A stretch of DNA of 64,000 bases from Algoriphagus sp. (GTDB lineage: Bacteria; Bacteroidota; Bacteroidia; Cytophagales; Cyclobacteriaceae). Positions 9,199 to 19,142 of the stretch are shown here, piece after piece. The position numbers and the translations under genes are program-made. Positions within the stretch are counted from its first letter, which is position 1; each line of letters begins with the position of its first letter. The notes beneath the pieces were generated by a model that saw only the letters and a program-made list of their open reading frames with translations, was not told the DNA's origin and did not search any database. The stretch lies in assembly GCA_018336015.1 (NCBI GenBank), contig JAGXQZ010000071.1, positions 62,001 through 126,000 of the forward strand, in the 5' to 3' direction.

Positions 9199-9748
9199 CA
9201 TTCTCTTCCTATTCACGACCTTGGCTTGTCAGTCTCCTTATGAAAAATTGGAGTCCGAACAGCTCGCCTCCGGAAAAGTAGCCAATGACCTTTTTCTAGG
9301 CCTACGTCTTGGAATGGAGCGAAAAGAGTTCTTTGAAACCTGCTGGGCGCTTAATAAAAAAGGGATTCTCAATAATGGTCCTACAGAGCTTTCTGTCGAG
9401 TATAAAGCAGAGATGCCTTCCGGAAACCCTGCGAAAATGCGTTTTTACCCCAAATTTGAGGATGAAAAAATCTACCTCATGCCTATCGAATTCACCTATG
9501 AAGGTTGGGCACCTTGGAATGAAGAGCTCGCAGTAGAGAAGCTTCGTGAAGATGTAGTCAAACTCTTTGAACAATGGTATGGCCCAGGGTTTATTGAAGT
9601 GTCCAATGAGGACAAAAGCCAGATCGCATTTGTCAAAATGGATGGAAACCGAAGAATCAGAGTCTTTAAAAAACACATTTCTGTGGTGAGGGCTGAGATT
9701 TCCGACCTCCCAATTGAGAAAAAACTCAAAGAAATCAAACCTTCATGA
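9167..9748 (+). CDS. Unknown small lipoprotein between FG-GAP paralogs
   Basis: This 193-residue protein is not a family I recognise. It has a lipoprotein signal peptide (MKHRSFLLFASILFLFTTLAC) and a soluble mixed alpha/beta-looking remainder with conserved-looking blocks LFLGLRLGMERKEFFETCW and WYGPGFIEVSNEDKSQIAFV. It overlaps the end of the upstream FG-GAP gene by 32 bases, and its stop overlaps the next FG-GAP start (ATGA at 9745-9748). This implies translational coupling and a shared function. It may be a periplasmic or surface accessory of the FG-GAP proteins. Confidence 0.75.
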   Translation: MKHRSFLLFASILFLFTTLACQSPYEKLESEQLASGKVANDLFLGLRLGMERKEFFETCWALNKKGILNNGPTELSVEYKAEMPSGNPAKMRFYPKFEDEKIYLMPIEFTYEGWAPWNEELAVEKLREDVVKLFEQWYGPGFIEVSNEDKSQIAFVKMDGNRRIRVFKKHISVVRAEISDLPIEKKLKEIKPS

Positions 9749-12700
9749 AAAGTCATTTTGCCGGACTCCTCTTGTTGGGGTTGATATATGCCTGTGCTCC
9801 AAAAGCCGAAAAAACAGTCACACTTTTTGAAGACTTGTCTTCAGACAGTACAGGCGTGAATTTTAAAAACGACCTGAGCTTCAATGAAGACTTTAATATC
9901 TTCACGTATCGTAATTTTTATAATGGTGGCGGGGTGGCCATCGGGGACGTCAACAATGATGGATTGGCAGATTTATATTTTACTGCCAACCTCGGTCCCA
10001 ACAAACTTTACCTCAACAAAGGTGATTTCAAATTTGAGGACGTCACCGAAAAGGCAGGCGTAGCAGGTACCCGTGCCTGGAGTACCGGCGTGGCCATGGC
10101 AGATGTCAATGGTGATGGTTTTCTGGACATCTACGTCTGCAACTCAGGCGATATCTCCGGTGACAACAAGCAAAATGAGTTATTTATCAACCAAGGAGAC
10201 GGTACCTTTAAGGAAATGGCTGAGGCCTATGGCCTGGCAGATCAGGGATTTTCCACCCATGCAGTTTTCTTTGACTATGATAAAGATGGAGACCTCGATG
10301 TCTATCTGCTTAACAACTCCTACCAAGCGATCGGTACTTTCAACAAAATGCAAAATGAGCGTCCTAAGCGGGACCCGGTAGGTGGAGACAAGCTTTTCAG
10401 AAATGATGGGGAAAAGTTCACCGATGTCAGCGAAGCCGCCGGCATATACGGTTCCATTATCGGTTTTGGATTGGGAATTACTATAGGTGACGTCAATCAG
10501 GATACTTGGCCGGATATATTTATTTCCAACGACTTTTTTGAAAAAGATTACCTCTACATCAATAACCAAGACGGCACCTTTACCGAATCACTCGAGTCCT
10601 ACATGCGCTCGATCAGTGCGGCTTCTATGGGAGCTGACATCGCTGACCTCAATGGAGACGGGCTATTGGATATTTTTGTAACCGACATGCTTCCCGAGTC
10701 ACCCACTAGGTTAAAGCAAGTCACCACATTTGAAAATTGGGATAAATTCCAGTTTAACAAGACGCATGGCTACCATTATCAATTCTCCAGAAATATGCTT
10801 CATGTCAATAACGGAGATGGAACATTTAGCGAAATGGGCCGGCTTGCCAATGTCGAAGCGACAGACTGGAGTTGGGGAGCCTTATTGTTTGACATGGACA
10901 ATGACGGCAAGCGGGACATCTTTGTGGCCAATGGCATTTATCAGGATATCACTGATTTGGATTACCTCAACTTCATCGATGATGAGGAAACCAAGGTCAA
11001 AATTATCTCTGACAAAGGCGTTGATTTTAAAGCTTTGGTGGATCCGATACCAGTCAATCCTGTAGCAAATTACGCCTTTCGCAATTTTGGAAATCTTCAA
11101 TTTGAAAATGTTGCGGATCAATGGGGACTTGGAGCTCCAATCCATTCCAATGGTTCGGCATATGGGGATTTGGATAATGACGGCACCTTGGATCTGGTGG
11201 TCAACAATGTAAATAAGCCAGCTCAGATTTTTAGAAATCAAGGCAAAACCTTACAGCCTGAGAACCATAGTATCCAATTCCAATTGGTGGGAAAAGGGAA
11301 AAATACTGCGGCGATTGGAACGCAAATCCAGGTAAAAGTCGACGATCAGCTCTTTTACACCGAGCAGATGCCCAATCGTGGGTTTCAATCCAGCGTTGAT
11401 CCTAAAATCACCATTGGCTTAGGGCCGATCACTACCTTGGATGAGATTCGGGTACTCTGGCCGGATGGCAGCTATACCGAGCTGAAAAATCAGAAAGTAG
11501 ATCAATTGCTCACCCTGAAATGGGAAGAAGCCCAAAAATTACCCGAGGGAGTTTCCTTTTTTCCTGCTTCGGTATCTCCTATGAGATTTGCGAAGGTTCA
11601 AAACCAAGGTCTGGATTTTACCCATGTTGAAAATGAGTTTGTGGACTTTGATCGCGATCGATTGACTTATCACATGTTTTCCACCGAAGGTCCTGCCTTT
11701 GCCAAAGCTGACATCAATGGTGATGGTTTGGATGATCTATTTTTTGGAGGAGCCAAATCCTATCCAGGGAAAATCTACCTCGCTCAGGCCAATGGAAGGT
11801 TTGTGGAAAAAGCACAACCGGACCTAGTTGCAGATGCACTTTCTGAAGATACCGATGCAGCATTTTTTGATGCAGATGGCGATGGAGACCAAGATTTATT
11901 CGTCACTTCAGGTGGAAATGAGTCAGGTTTTGGAAGTCTTGATCTGACGGATAGACTCTATCTCAACGATGGGAAGGGCAATTTTTCCAAGAGGTTTTAC
12001 ACCGGGATGATGGGAATTTTTGGCAGCAGCGCTGTCGTGGAAGTTTTTGATTTTAATGGTGACGGAGCTTTGGATTTGTTTGTGGGTGGTCGATTGGTAC
12101 CGTTTACCTATGGTGCTCCTGCAGACAGTCAGCTTTGGATCAATGATGGGAAAGGAAGCTTTTCCGAGCAATCGGCCTCGTTTGCACCCGAATTGAAAGC
12201 ATTGGGTATGGTGACCGATGCCAAAGTAGTTGACTATGATGGAGATGGGAAGCAAGACCTTGTGGTCGTGGGCGAATGGATGGCACCGACTTTCTTCAGA
12301 AATACCGGAAACAAATTGGAAAAAGCCACTATCACCGGTATGGAGCAGCTTAAAGGCTGGTATCGAACCCTTGAAGTAGGAGATTTTAATGGGGATGGAA
12401 AACCTGATTTGGGGCTTGGAAATCAAGGATTGAATACCCGAATGAAAGGTTCTGCCACTCATCCCATCAGGATGTACCTCAATGACTTTGACCAAAACGG
12501 GGCCATTGAGCAGGTCTATACCCAGCAGGTGGGGGAAGTTCAGGTGCCTTACACCTTGAAGCATGAGTTGGAAAAGCAGGTGCCCAGTATCAAGAAAAAA
12601 TACATCCGATATGCAGATTACAACAACCAGTCGCTCTCGGATATCTTCCCAAAAGAAGTAATCGACCGATCCATCGTGCAGGAAATGAATCACCTACAGT

Positions 12701-13047
12701 CCGGAGTGTTGATCAATATGGGGAATGGTGCATTTGAATGGAAGGCATTTCCGGTAGAGGCTCAGAAAACATGGGTTTTTGCCATTCAGTCCATGGACCT
12801 GAATGGAGACGGAATCGAGGATTTACTTTTGGGAGGAAATCTTTCTCACGTCAAACCTGAAATCGGAAAATACGATGCAGGCTATGGGGAGATTCTACTT
12901 GGAAAAGGGGATGGCACCTTTTCTTTCTGGCCAAACCGAATGCATGGCTTAAAACTCGAAGGGGATATCCGGGCTTTTTCCCCACTCGGGAAAAATCAGT
13001 TATTGGTCGTGAAAAACAGCGCTCCTGCTGAAATCTGGACGTATTGA
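9745..13047 (+). CDS. FG-GAP/VCBS-repeat, ASPIC/UnbV-domain lipoprotein 2
   Basis: This 1100-residue paralog of the preceding giant lipoprotein has a signal peptide MKSHFAGLLLLGLIYAC with lipidation at Cys17. Repeated calcium-loop motifs are visible throughout (GDVNNDGLADLYF, ADVNGDGFLDIYVC, YDKDGDLDVYLL, ADLNGDGLLDIFVTDML, GDLDNDGTLDLVVNN, FDADGDGDQDLF). An ASPIC/UnbV segment is present (IGTQIQVKVDDQ, QSSVDPKITIGLGPITTLDE, VLWPDGSYTEL). It also has the conserved block VDFDRDRLTYHMFSTEGP and a C-terminal NDFDQNGAIEQ-type loop shared with its neighbours. It starts in a 4-base overlap with the gene before and ends one base into the next, so the set is tightly coupled. Confidence 0.9.
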   Translation: MKSHFAGLLLLGLIYACAPKAEKTVTLFEDLSSDSTGVNFKNDLSFNEDFNIFTYRNFYNGGGVAIGDVNNDGLADLYFTANLGPNKLYLNKGDFKFEDVTEKAGVAGTRAWSTGVAMADVNGDGFLDIYVCNSGDISGDNKQNELFINQGDGTFKEMAEAYGLADQGFSTHAVFFDYDKDGDLDVYLLNNSYQAIGTFNKMQNERPKRDPVGGDKLFRNDGEKFTDVSEAAGIYGSIIGFGLGITIGDVNQDTWPDIFISNDFFEKDYLYINNQDGTFTESLESYMRSISAASMGADIADLNGDGLLDIFVTDMLPESPTRLKQVTTFENWDKFQFNKTHGYHYQFSRNMLHVNNGDGTFSEMGRLANVEATDWSWGALLFDMDNDGKRDIFVANGIYQDITDLDYLNFIDDEETKVKIISDKGVDFKALVDPIPVNPVANYAFRNFGNLQFENVADQWGLGAPIHSNGSAYGDLDNDGTLDLVVNNVNKPAQIFRNQGKTLQPENHSIQFQLVGKGKNTAAIGTQIQVKVDDQLFYTEQMPNRGFQSSVDPKITIGLGPITTLDEIRVLWPDGSYTELKNQKVDQLLTLKWEEAQKLPEGVSFFPASVSPMRFAKVQNQGLDFTHVENEFVDFDRDRLTYHMFSTEGPAFAKADINGDGLDDLFFGGAKSYPGKIYLAQANGRFVEKAQPDLVADALSEDTDAAFFDADGDGDQDLFVTSGGNESGFGSLDLTDRLYLNDGKGNFSKRFYTGMMGIFGSSAVVEVFDFNGDGALDLFVGGRLVPFTYGAPADSQLWINDGKGSFSEQSASFAPELKALGMVTDAKVVDYDGDGKQDLVVVGEWMAPTFFRNTGNKLEKATITGMEQLKGWYRTLEVGDFNGDGKPDLGLGNQGLNTRMKGSATHPIRMYLNDFDQNGAIEQVYTQQVGEVQVPYTLKHELEKQVPSIKKKYIRYADYNNQSLSDIFPKEVIDRSIVQEMNHLQSGVLINMGNGAFEWKAFPVEAQKTWVFAIQSMDLNGDGIEDLLLGGNLSHVKPEIGKYDAGYGEILLGKGDGTFSFWPNRMHGLKLEGDIRAFSPLGKNQLLVVKNSAPAEIWTY

Positions 13048-16000
13048 TGCGGAAGTATTTCGTTTATTGGGTTCTACTTGGAGTTGGGGTTTTAGGGATG
13101 ATTTCCTGCGAAAAAAAGGAAATCGAACCCACTTCGGATCCTCTTTTTGAGTTGAAAAGTCCGGAACAAACTGGAATTCACTTTGAAAATCGACTGACTT
13201 CGACTCCTGAAGCCAATATTTTGGAGTACCTCTATTTCTATAATGGGGGCGGAGTAGCCGCAGGAGACATTGATCAGGATGGCTTGATCGATTTGTATTT
13301 CACCGGAAATCAGGTTCCCAATAAGCTTTTCAGAAATAAAGGAAATTTCCAGTTTGAGGACATTACAGAATCTGCCGGTGTTTCAGGTGATGGAGGTTGG
13401 TCCACTGGAGTGACCATGGCCGATGTCAATGGTGATGGACTCTTGGATATCTATGTCTGTCAAGTAGGGGATTACGGCGCAATCAAAGGCCAAAATAAGC
13501 TCTACATCAATCTAGGTGAAAGCAAGTTTTCCGAATCTGCAGCCGAATACGGCTTGGATTTCAAAGGCTTTTCCACGCATTCCGTATTTTTTGATTACGA
13601 TCGGGATGGGGATTTGGACCTCTACCTACTCAACCATAATGTGAAGTCACCGGAGGTTTTTGCCAAGTCAGAAAACCGGACCAAAGCCGATCCAACTGGT
13701 GACAAACTCTATAAAAACCTCCTTTCCGAAGGAAAAACCGGTTTTGAGGACGTGACCGAATCCTCAGGAATCTATTCCAGTATCCTAGGTTTTGGCTTGG
13801 GGGTCTCCGCAGAGGATTTTAATGCCGACGGCTGGTTGGACCTCTATGTGTCCAACGATTTTACCGAAAACGACTACCTCTACCTCAACAATCAGGACGG
13901 CACCTTTCGTGAAGCACTGGAAGAAATGATCCCCTCCACCAGCCGCTACAGCATGGGAAATGATGCTGCTGATCTAAATGGAGATGGCTTGCCGGAGATT
14001 TTTACCACGGACATGCTTCCAGAAAATCCGGAGATCTGGATGAAATCGGTGGGCGAGGACAAGGCCGAGGTCTATCAGATCAAGAAACAGTTTGGTTATC
14101 AGGATCAGTATGTGCGCAACCACCTCCAAGTGAACCAAGGGAACGGTCGCTTTGCAGAAGTAGCACTTTTCGCGGGCGTATTTGCTTCCGATTGGAGTTG
14201 GTCTCCGCTGATTTTTGATATGGACAATGACGGGTTGGTTGACATTCACGTGAGCAACGGAATTGTCAAGCGGCCTAATGACCTAGATTTTATCCAATAT
14301 TCACAGGAGGCAGATGCGAGCACGCCTTTGGCAGAGCTGCGCAAAAAGCAGATCGACATGCTTCCAAGCCTGAAGATCTCCAATTTTGCCTGGAAAAATC
14401 TGGGAGATCTGCGCTTTGAGAATCAGTCAAAAGCCTTGGGCTTGGATCAGGAGTCCTATTCCAACGGCTCGGTGTATGCCGATTTGGACAATGACGGAGA
14501 CTTGGATTTAGTACTCAATAACCTCGATCAGGAAGCCTTTGTCTTTCAAAACCGAAGTGAGCGATTGGGCAACTCCTACCTGAAAGTCACCCTCAGTCAG
14601 GATGGTTTCAATCGCCAAGCGATCGGTGCTCAGGTCAAAATTTTTGCCCAAAACCAAAGCTGGACTCAGCGAATCAGCACCAGTCGCGGATTTCAGTCGG
14701 GACCTGCAGCCGAACTTGTGTTTGGCTTGGGAAAAACCCAGCAAGTCGATTCCATCCAAGTTGCTTGGTCAACTGGTGAACTCGAGATCTTCTCTGGAGG
14801 ACCAGTAAATCAATCGTTGAAACTTGTCAAAGGAATTGGTAAGGTGATCGAATCGATTACTTCCGAAACCCCTGCATCTGTTTATTTTCCTCAAATCTCC
14901 TGGACTCATCTGGAAAAAGACGAAGTAGACGAACTCAAGCGTGAGTATTTGGCTCCAAAGAGCTTTGCCCGAATGGGACCGGCCTTAGCAGTAGCAGATG
15001 TCAATGGAGACGGATTGGATGACGTTTATTTGGGTGGCGCAAAAGATCAGCCTGGAGCAATTTTCATCCAGTCGGCTGATGGAAGTTTTACTGAAGTAGC
15101 TAATCCCATGTTTACCCAGCTGGCCAAGGCTGAAGATACCGTGGCCGAATTTGCAGACCTGAATGGGGATGGACTCTTGGACCTCTACGTAGGTAGTGGA
15201 GGTTCGGAATACGAGTCAGGCAATCTCTTTTATTTTGATCGGGTCTTCTTTGGTGACGGCACGGGCAAGTTCTTTTTCTCCATGAATTCACTTCCTCCCA
15301 TCGGGGAAAATACCTCCGCAGTGGCATTTCATGACGTGGATGGTGACGGTGATTTGGACATTTTTGCAGCGGCTAGCCATCGTGCAGGAGACTATGGAGC
15401 GAGTCCAAAAAGCAGCCTGCTAATCAATCAGGGAAGAGGCCAGTTTAAAGACCAAACTGAGGCTTGGTTTGGGAAAGGAGCCGAACTGGGAATGCTGAAT
15501 GCAGCTTCTTTTGCGGATTTGGATGGAGATGGAAAAGCTGAATTGATCTTGGCTGGCGACTGGACGGGAATTCGGGTTTTTGACTTATCCGGAGGGAAAG
15601 CGACTGAGAAAACTCCAAAAGGATTACAATTTTCCTCCGGCTGGATCAGTTCGCTAGGTATAGCCGATGTAGACAAAAACGGCAAACCCGACCTGATTGT
15701 GGGCAATTTGGGACTGAACTCCAAGCTAAAAGCCAGTGCTGAAAAACCAGTGTGGCTGTACCATCACGACTTTGACGCAAATGGGCAGGCTGATCCCATT
15801 TTATTTCATTACATGGGTGAAAAGCTTGTGCCTTTTCCAACCCGTGATGATCTGATTCGACAGATTCCAGGAGTAAAGCGAACCCATGCTTCCTATGCCG
15901 ACTATGCCAAAATTAGCCAGCCATCTGATCTTTTCCCTGAAGACCAACTCGAAAAAGCCAGAAAACTGCCAGCCTATGAGTTTCGATCCGGCGTCTATTT

Positions 16001-16322
16001 TCAGGATGAAAAAGGAGAATTTTCCTTTGTGCCTTTTCCGGATGTAGCCCAGTGGGGACCGATCTTAGCACTCCAAGTAGATTCCGAAACAGGTCAGCTT
16101 TGGCTGGGTGGAAATTTTGCTGGTTTCCGCGCTGATTTAGGGAGATCCATGAATCTGATGCCACTCTCTTTCCGTTGGGAAAATGGAAAATGGCTTGAAG
16201 AACCGGTCAATTCCAGTTTTTCCAAAGCCTCAGAACTCAGACAACTGAAGCAACTGAAGGTGAAAAATGAGCCTTGGATTCTGGGTGTTCAAAACTCAGG
16301 AGCACCGATTTGGCTGCGCTAA
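13047..16322 (+). CDS. FG-GAP/VCBS-repeat, ASPIC/UnbV-domain lipoprotein 3
   Basis: This protein of about 1091 residues is the third member of the paralogous set. The ATG at 13047 overlaps the upstream TGA by one base and is preferred over a TTG three bases earlier; it gives MRKYFVYWVLLGVGVLGMISC, a lipoprotein signal peptide. Calcium-loop repeats include GDIDQDGLIDLYFTGN, ADVNGDGLLDIYVC, YDRDGDLDLYLL, ADLDNDGDLDLVLNN and VDGDGDLDIFAA. An ASPIC/UnbV segment occurs near residues 510-590 (IGAQVKIFAQNQ, VFGLGKTQQVDSIQVAW). It likely acts with the other two at the cell surface. It is the last gene before a 127-base gap and the haloperoxidase. Confidence 0.9.
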   Translation: MRKYFVYWVLLGVGVLGMISCEKKEIEPTSDPLFELKSPEQTGIHFENRLTSTPEANILEYLYFYNGGGVAAGDIDQDGLIDLYFTGNQVPNKLFRNKGNFQFEDITESAGVSGDGGWSTGVTMADVNGDGLLDIYVCQVGDYGAIKGQNKLYINLGESKFSESAAEYGLDFKGFSTHSVFFDYDRDGDLDLYLLNHNVKSPEVFAKSENRTKADPTGDKLYKNLLSEGKTGFEDVTESSGIYSSILGFGLGVSAEDFNADGWLDLYVSNDFTENDYLYLNNQDGTFREALEEMIPSTSRYSMGNDAADLNGDGLPEIFTTDMLPENPEIWMKSVGEDKAEVYQIKKQFGYQDQYVRNHLQVNQGNGRFAEVALFAGVFASDWSWSPLIFDMDNDGLVDIHVSNGIVKRPNDLDFIQYSQEADASTPLAELRKKQIDMLPSLKISNFAWKNLGDLRFENQSKALGLDQESYSNGSVYADLDNDGDLDLVLNNLDQEAFVFQNRSERLGNSYLKVTLSQDGFNRQAIGAQVKIFAQNQSWTQRISTSRGFQSGPAAELVFGLGKTQQVDSIQVAWSTGELEIFSGGPVNQSLKLVKGIGKVIESITSETPASVYFPQISWTHLEKDEVDELKREYLAPKSFARMGPALAVADVNGDGLDDVYLGGAKDQPGAIFIQSADGSFTEVANPMFTQLAKAEDTVAEFADLNGDGLLDLYVGSGGSEYESGNLFYFDRVFFGDGTGKFFFSMNSLPPIGENTSAVAFHDVDGDGDLDIFAAASHRAGDYGASPKSSLLINQGRGQFKDQTEAWFGKGAELGMLNAASFADLDGDGKAELILAGDWTGIRVFDLSGGKATEKTPKGLQFSSGWISSLGIADVDKNGKPDLIVGNLGLNSKLKASAEKPVWLYHHDFDANGQADPILFHYMGEKLVPFPTRDDLIRQIPGVKRTHASYADYAKISQPSDLFPEDQLEKARKLPAYEFRSGVYFQDEKGEFSFVPFPDVAQWGPILALQVDSETGQLWLGGNFAGFRADLGRSMNLMPLSFRWENGKWLEEPVNSSFSKASELRQLKQLKVKNEPWILGVQNSGAPIWLR

Positions 16323-16449
16323 AAACCTGCGATAAATCATTTGGGATTGATTCCCTTATACTTAGATTTGAGCCTACATGTAAGGTGGTAAAATTCTCAC
16401 AGACCCAATCAGGAGAATCGATTTATCACACTTAACTCAACAAAACCCT

Positions 16450-17799
16450 ATGCGTACGATTAGAATTCTGATCATTCCGGTGCTGATTTCCCTGTTGGCT
16501 TTTTCTTGCCAGGAGAAAAAGGACTATTCACAAGCCATCACCGATGGCAGCTATTTTACCAAAGCCCAAAATCGGGTGACGGAGACAATTATTCACGATA
16601 TCTTCTCCCCGCCTGTAGCTGCAAGGATTTACTCTTATTCCTCCTTAGCAGCGTATGAAGTGGCTGCAGCCACTGACCCGACCAATTATGCCCCCCTGAT
16701 GGGGCAGCTGAATGGTTCGGAGCCTCTGGGACTTGCAGTACCAGAGGGCATCTATCCTCCATTGTCTGCCTTGGCAGCTTACTACCACGTGGGTACGGCA
16801 TTGATCTTCTCGGAAGAAAAAATGAACGAGCACCGAGATGCAGTCTTTGCCGAACTCAAGGAAAAAGGAATTCCGGAAGATGTATTTGAGTCTTCTGTTG
16901 CTTATGGCCAAGAGGTAGGTAAAAAGGTGATTGAGTATGCCAAAAAGGATAATTACCACCAAAGCCGTTCTTTTCCTAAGTACACCGTGACCAATGAACC
17001 AGGTACTTGGCAACCTACTCCTCCGGCTTACATGGAGGCAGTGGAGCCGCATTGGAACAAGATCCGAACCTTTGTGCTGGACTCAGCGGCACAGTTTAAG
17101 GTATCTCCTCCTCCGGCATTTTCCTCCGATCCCAATTCTGACTTTTACAAGAGAGCCATGGAAGTGTATGAAATCCAAAAGAACATGACTTCTGAGCAAA
17201 AAGACATCGCGATGTTTTGGGACTGCAATCCCTACAAGATGAATGTCAAAGGTCACGTGATGTTTGCTGAGAAAAAGATCACTCCTGGTGGGCACTGGAT
17301 GGGTATTGCCTCTATTGCTTCTGCTGCTGCGGGAAAAGACTGGAGAGGCACCGTGGAGGCTTTGGCCATGACAGCTATCTCCCTCAATGAGGCCTTTATC
17401 GCTTGCTGGGACGAAAAATACCGTAGCCGCACCATCCGTCCTGAGACGTACATCAATCAGCACATCGACGAGAATTGGGTTCCCCTTCTTCAGACTCCAC
17501 CTTTCCCAGAACACACTTCAGGACATAGCGTGGCATCTACAGCTGCTTCCTATACGTTGGCCCAGCTTTTCGGAGATCAACTTCATATCGTGGACAGCAC
17601 CGAGGTAGCCTATGGGCTCCCGATTCGGGAGTTTGACTCCTTCTCCCAGGCAGCTGCCGAGGCAGCCATCAGCCGATTCTACGGAGGCATCCACTACATG
17701 CCGGCGATCGAAGAAGGAAGCAAGCAGGGCAAAAAAGTAGGCGAGCTGATCTGGCAAAAGATATCGACTAAGCCGGATCGGGTGGCGATGAAGAAGTAA
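16450..17799 (+). CDS. Vanadium-dependent haloperoxidase / PAP2-superfamily lipoprotein
   Basis: This 449-residue protein has a lipoprotein signal peptide (LIPVLISLLAFSC). It carries the complete PAP2/vanadium-haloperoxidase signature: K323-x6-R330-P331 (KYRSRTIRP), the central H355-TSG-H359 (PEHTSGHS) and S408-R409-x5-H415 (SRFYGGIH). These residues bind phosphate or vanadate; the enzyme is either an acid phosphatase or a vanadium haloperoxidase, and sequence alone does not decide. It follows the FG-GAP lipoproteins by 127 bases, a common neighbourhood in Bacteroidota. Its last 22 codons and terminator are duplicated at three places downstream (19547, 21823, 25396) inside the peptide/propeller cassette array. 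Confidence 0.92.
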   Translation: MRTIRILIIPVLISLLAFSCQEKKDYSQAITDGSYFTKAQNRVTETIIHDIFSPPVAARIYSYSSLAAYEVAAATDPTNYAPLMGQLNGSEPLGLAVPEGIYPPLSALAAYYHVGTALIFSEEKMNEHRDAVFAELKEKGIPEDVFESSVAYGQEVGKKVIEYAKKDNYHQSRSFPKYTVTNEPGTWQPTPPAYMEAVEPHWNKIRTFVLDSAAQFKVSPPPAFSSDPNSDFYKRAMEVYEIQKNMTSEQKDIAMFWDCNPYKMNVKGHVMFAEKKITPGGHWMGIASIASAAAGKDWRGTVEALAMTAISLNEAFIACWDEKYRSRTIRPETYINQHIDENWVPLLQTPPFPEHTSGHSVASTAASYTLAQLFGDQLHIVDSTEVAYGLPIREFDSFSQAAAEAAISRFYGGIHYMPAIEEGSKQGKKVGELIWQKISTKPDRVAMKK

Positions 17800-17879
17800 T
17801 TTCTTAGACACAAGAATTGAGAAATTCAGATCTTGGTTTTATAAACAAATAAATCCCGGGCGAGAGCTCGGGATTTTTT
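17734..17879 (+). repeat. Parental copy of the haloperoxidase 3'-end repeat (copy A)
   Basis: This stretch covers the last 22 codons of the haloperoxidase gene (stop at 17797-17799), about 50 bases of linker and the terminator. The same arrangement recurs at 19547-19709, 21823-21982 and, more diverged in the linker, 25396-25543. Copies B and C carry an extra 14-20 bases in the linker (a repeated AAATTAGACGCAAG-like piece) that copy A lacks. Confidence 0.9.
17851..17879. terminator. Terminator, copy A
   Basis: AAATCCCGGGC pairs with GCTCGGGATTT (one G-T wobble) around a GAGA loop, followed by T-run. It ends the haloperoxidase gene on the plus strand and lies convergent with the first cassette on the minus strand, so it may act both ways. 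Confidence 0.85.
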
Positions 17880-18028
17880 ATAAGATCTAAACTCAATTCA
17901 GTTTTGGAGGAGTCTTATCAGTTTATTGTACTGGATTTGTCCTGAGAATGTTTACTAAAGCTTTGATTTATAGAGCCAACATTAAAACTGTAGTATCCAG
18001 GAGAAAAATTTTTCAGAGCCGCTTTTTT

Positions 18029-19123
18029 CTAATAATCAAACCGGACCAGATTTGGCTCTTGGTCGGTAGTGACCCCATAGATTCGTCTATTCCTTTCATC
18101 CACGGCAAAGCCAAAGAGGGGAAAGTCAAGTTGATATTGGGCCAGGGGTTTACCAGAATAGTCAAATTCAAAAATTCGATTGATATCGGTCATTTCACTA
18201 ATTGCCGAGTAAGATTTACCACTGAAAAGAACAAAAAAAGAGTTTTCTCCGGCAAATACATCTCTATATCGAGTAGTAGAAGTTTCAGGTGGAAAAGTAG
18301 GCATTTGATAACCCCCTGTATTTCCTATTCTAAAATCCTGAATGGTAGATTCAGGGCCGATTAACGTAGTGATCGACTGATCTGAAAGGCGAACAATGTC
18401 AATATAATCTACCTTCAACCCCGCTTTTACCGCATAGGTACGGGAATTGTTAACCCGTAAGGGACCTTGGAATACGTTACTTACCAAATTAGCATCCAAT
18501 TCTTCCTCTTTATACCCATTTGGTAGCTCCCTGCCTTCAATCATATTTTTCCAATTTCCAAATGCGCTCACCGTGTCTCCAGAAATAGTTAAATGAAGAT
18601 ATTTTGTCCAGCCATCTACCAAATGGGCTATAAATGAAGTATCAGAGGTAAAAGCAGCATCGGTAAAAAAAAAAGCAGTATCAGGCGCTCTAAATTGCCT
18701 TTCGGCCAAACGAGAAGAATCTGAAAGATCGAAGACAGAAAAAACATTGAGTTCAGGGTCATAAGTCAGGATCTTGCGGGGATCTTGAAGTGCTTCTATT
18801 TGGGTGATAACCGTAATTTCACCTGGACCCATGCCATCAACCCCCTTAGATATGAGGTAAGTATCCTCCTGAAGATCAATGATATGGAATTTACTATCAG
18901 ATGTGTTTTTTCGCTCGAAAACAATGGCTTTATTTCCAACTATCGAGATTCCTCGTGGATTAAGGACTTCTGGAAAATTAAATTTGTGACCTTTCAGCAT
19001 GCTAGCTGGAGGAATGTCCTTTTCTGTAAAGTTTAATTCATTTTTCCTAGTTGGTTCTTGAGAACACCCCAAAAGAAGATAAACTAAAATAATAAATGAT
19101 AATCTGATCTGTTTTCTTTTCAT
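18029..19123 (-). CDS. BF3164-like 6-bladed beta-propeller lipoprotein, cassette 1
   Basis: This 364-residue lipoprotein has signal peptide MKRKQIRLSFIILVYLLLGC. Its body reads as repeated beta strands of a TolB-like propeller (NPRGISIVGNKAIVFERK, FHIIDLQEDTYLISKGVDG, GPGEI). The C-terminus DERNRRIYGVTTDQEPNLVR matches the ending of the cassette 3 propeller (DSRRIYGVTFEKEPGIAVFEY), so these two are one subfamily, resembling BF3164-type lipoproteins. It lies downstream of peptide gene 1 and is separated from it by a hairpin with a T-run. Function is unknown; surface binding or sensing linked to the co-encoded peptide is an inference. Confidence 0.82.
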   Translation of the reverse strand: MKRKQIRLSFIILVYLLLGCSQEPTRKNELNFTEKDIPPASMLKGHKFNFPEVLNPRGISIVGNKAIVFERKNTSDSKFHIIDLQEDTYLISKGVDGMGPGEITVITQIEALQDPRKILTYDPELNVFSVFDLSDSSRLAERQFRAPDTAFFFTDAAFTSDTSFIAHLVDGWTKYLHLTISGDTVSAFGNWKNMIEGRELPNGYKEEELDANLVSNVFQGPLRVNNSRTYAVKAGLKVDYIDIVRLSDQSITTLIGPESTIQDFRIGNTGGYQMPTFPPETSTTRYRDVFAGENSFFVLFSGKSYSAISEMTDINRIFEFDYSGKPLAQYQLDFPLFGFAVDERNRRIYGVTTDQEPNLVRFDY

Positions 19124-19142
19124 CGATTGAGAAATAAGAGCG

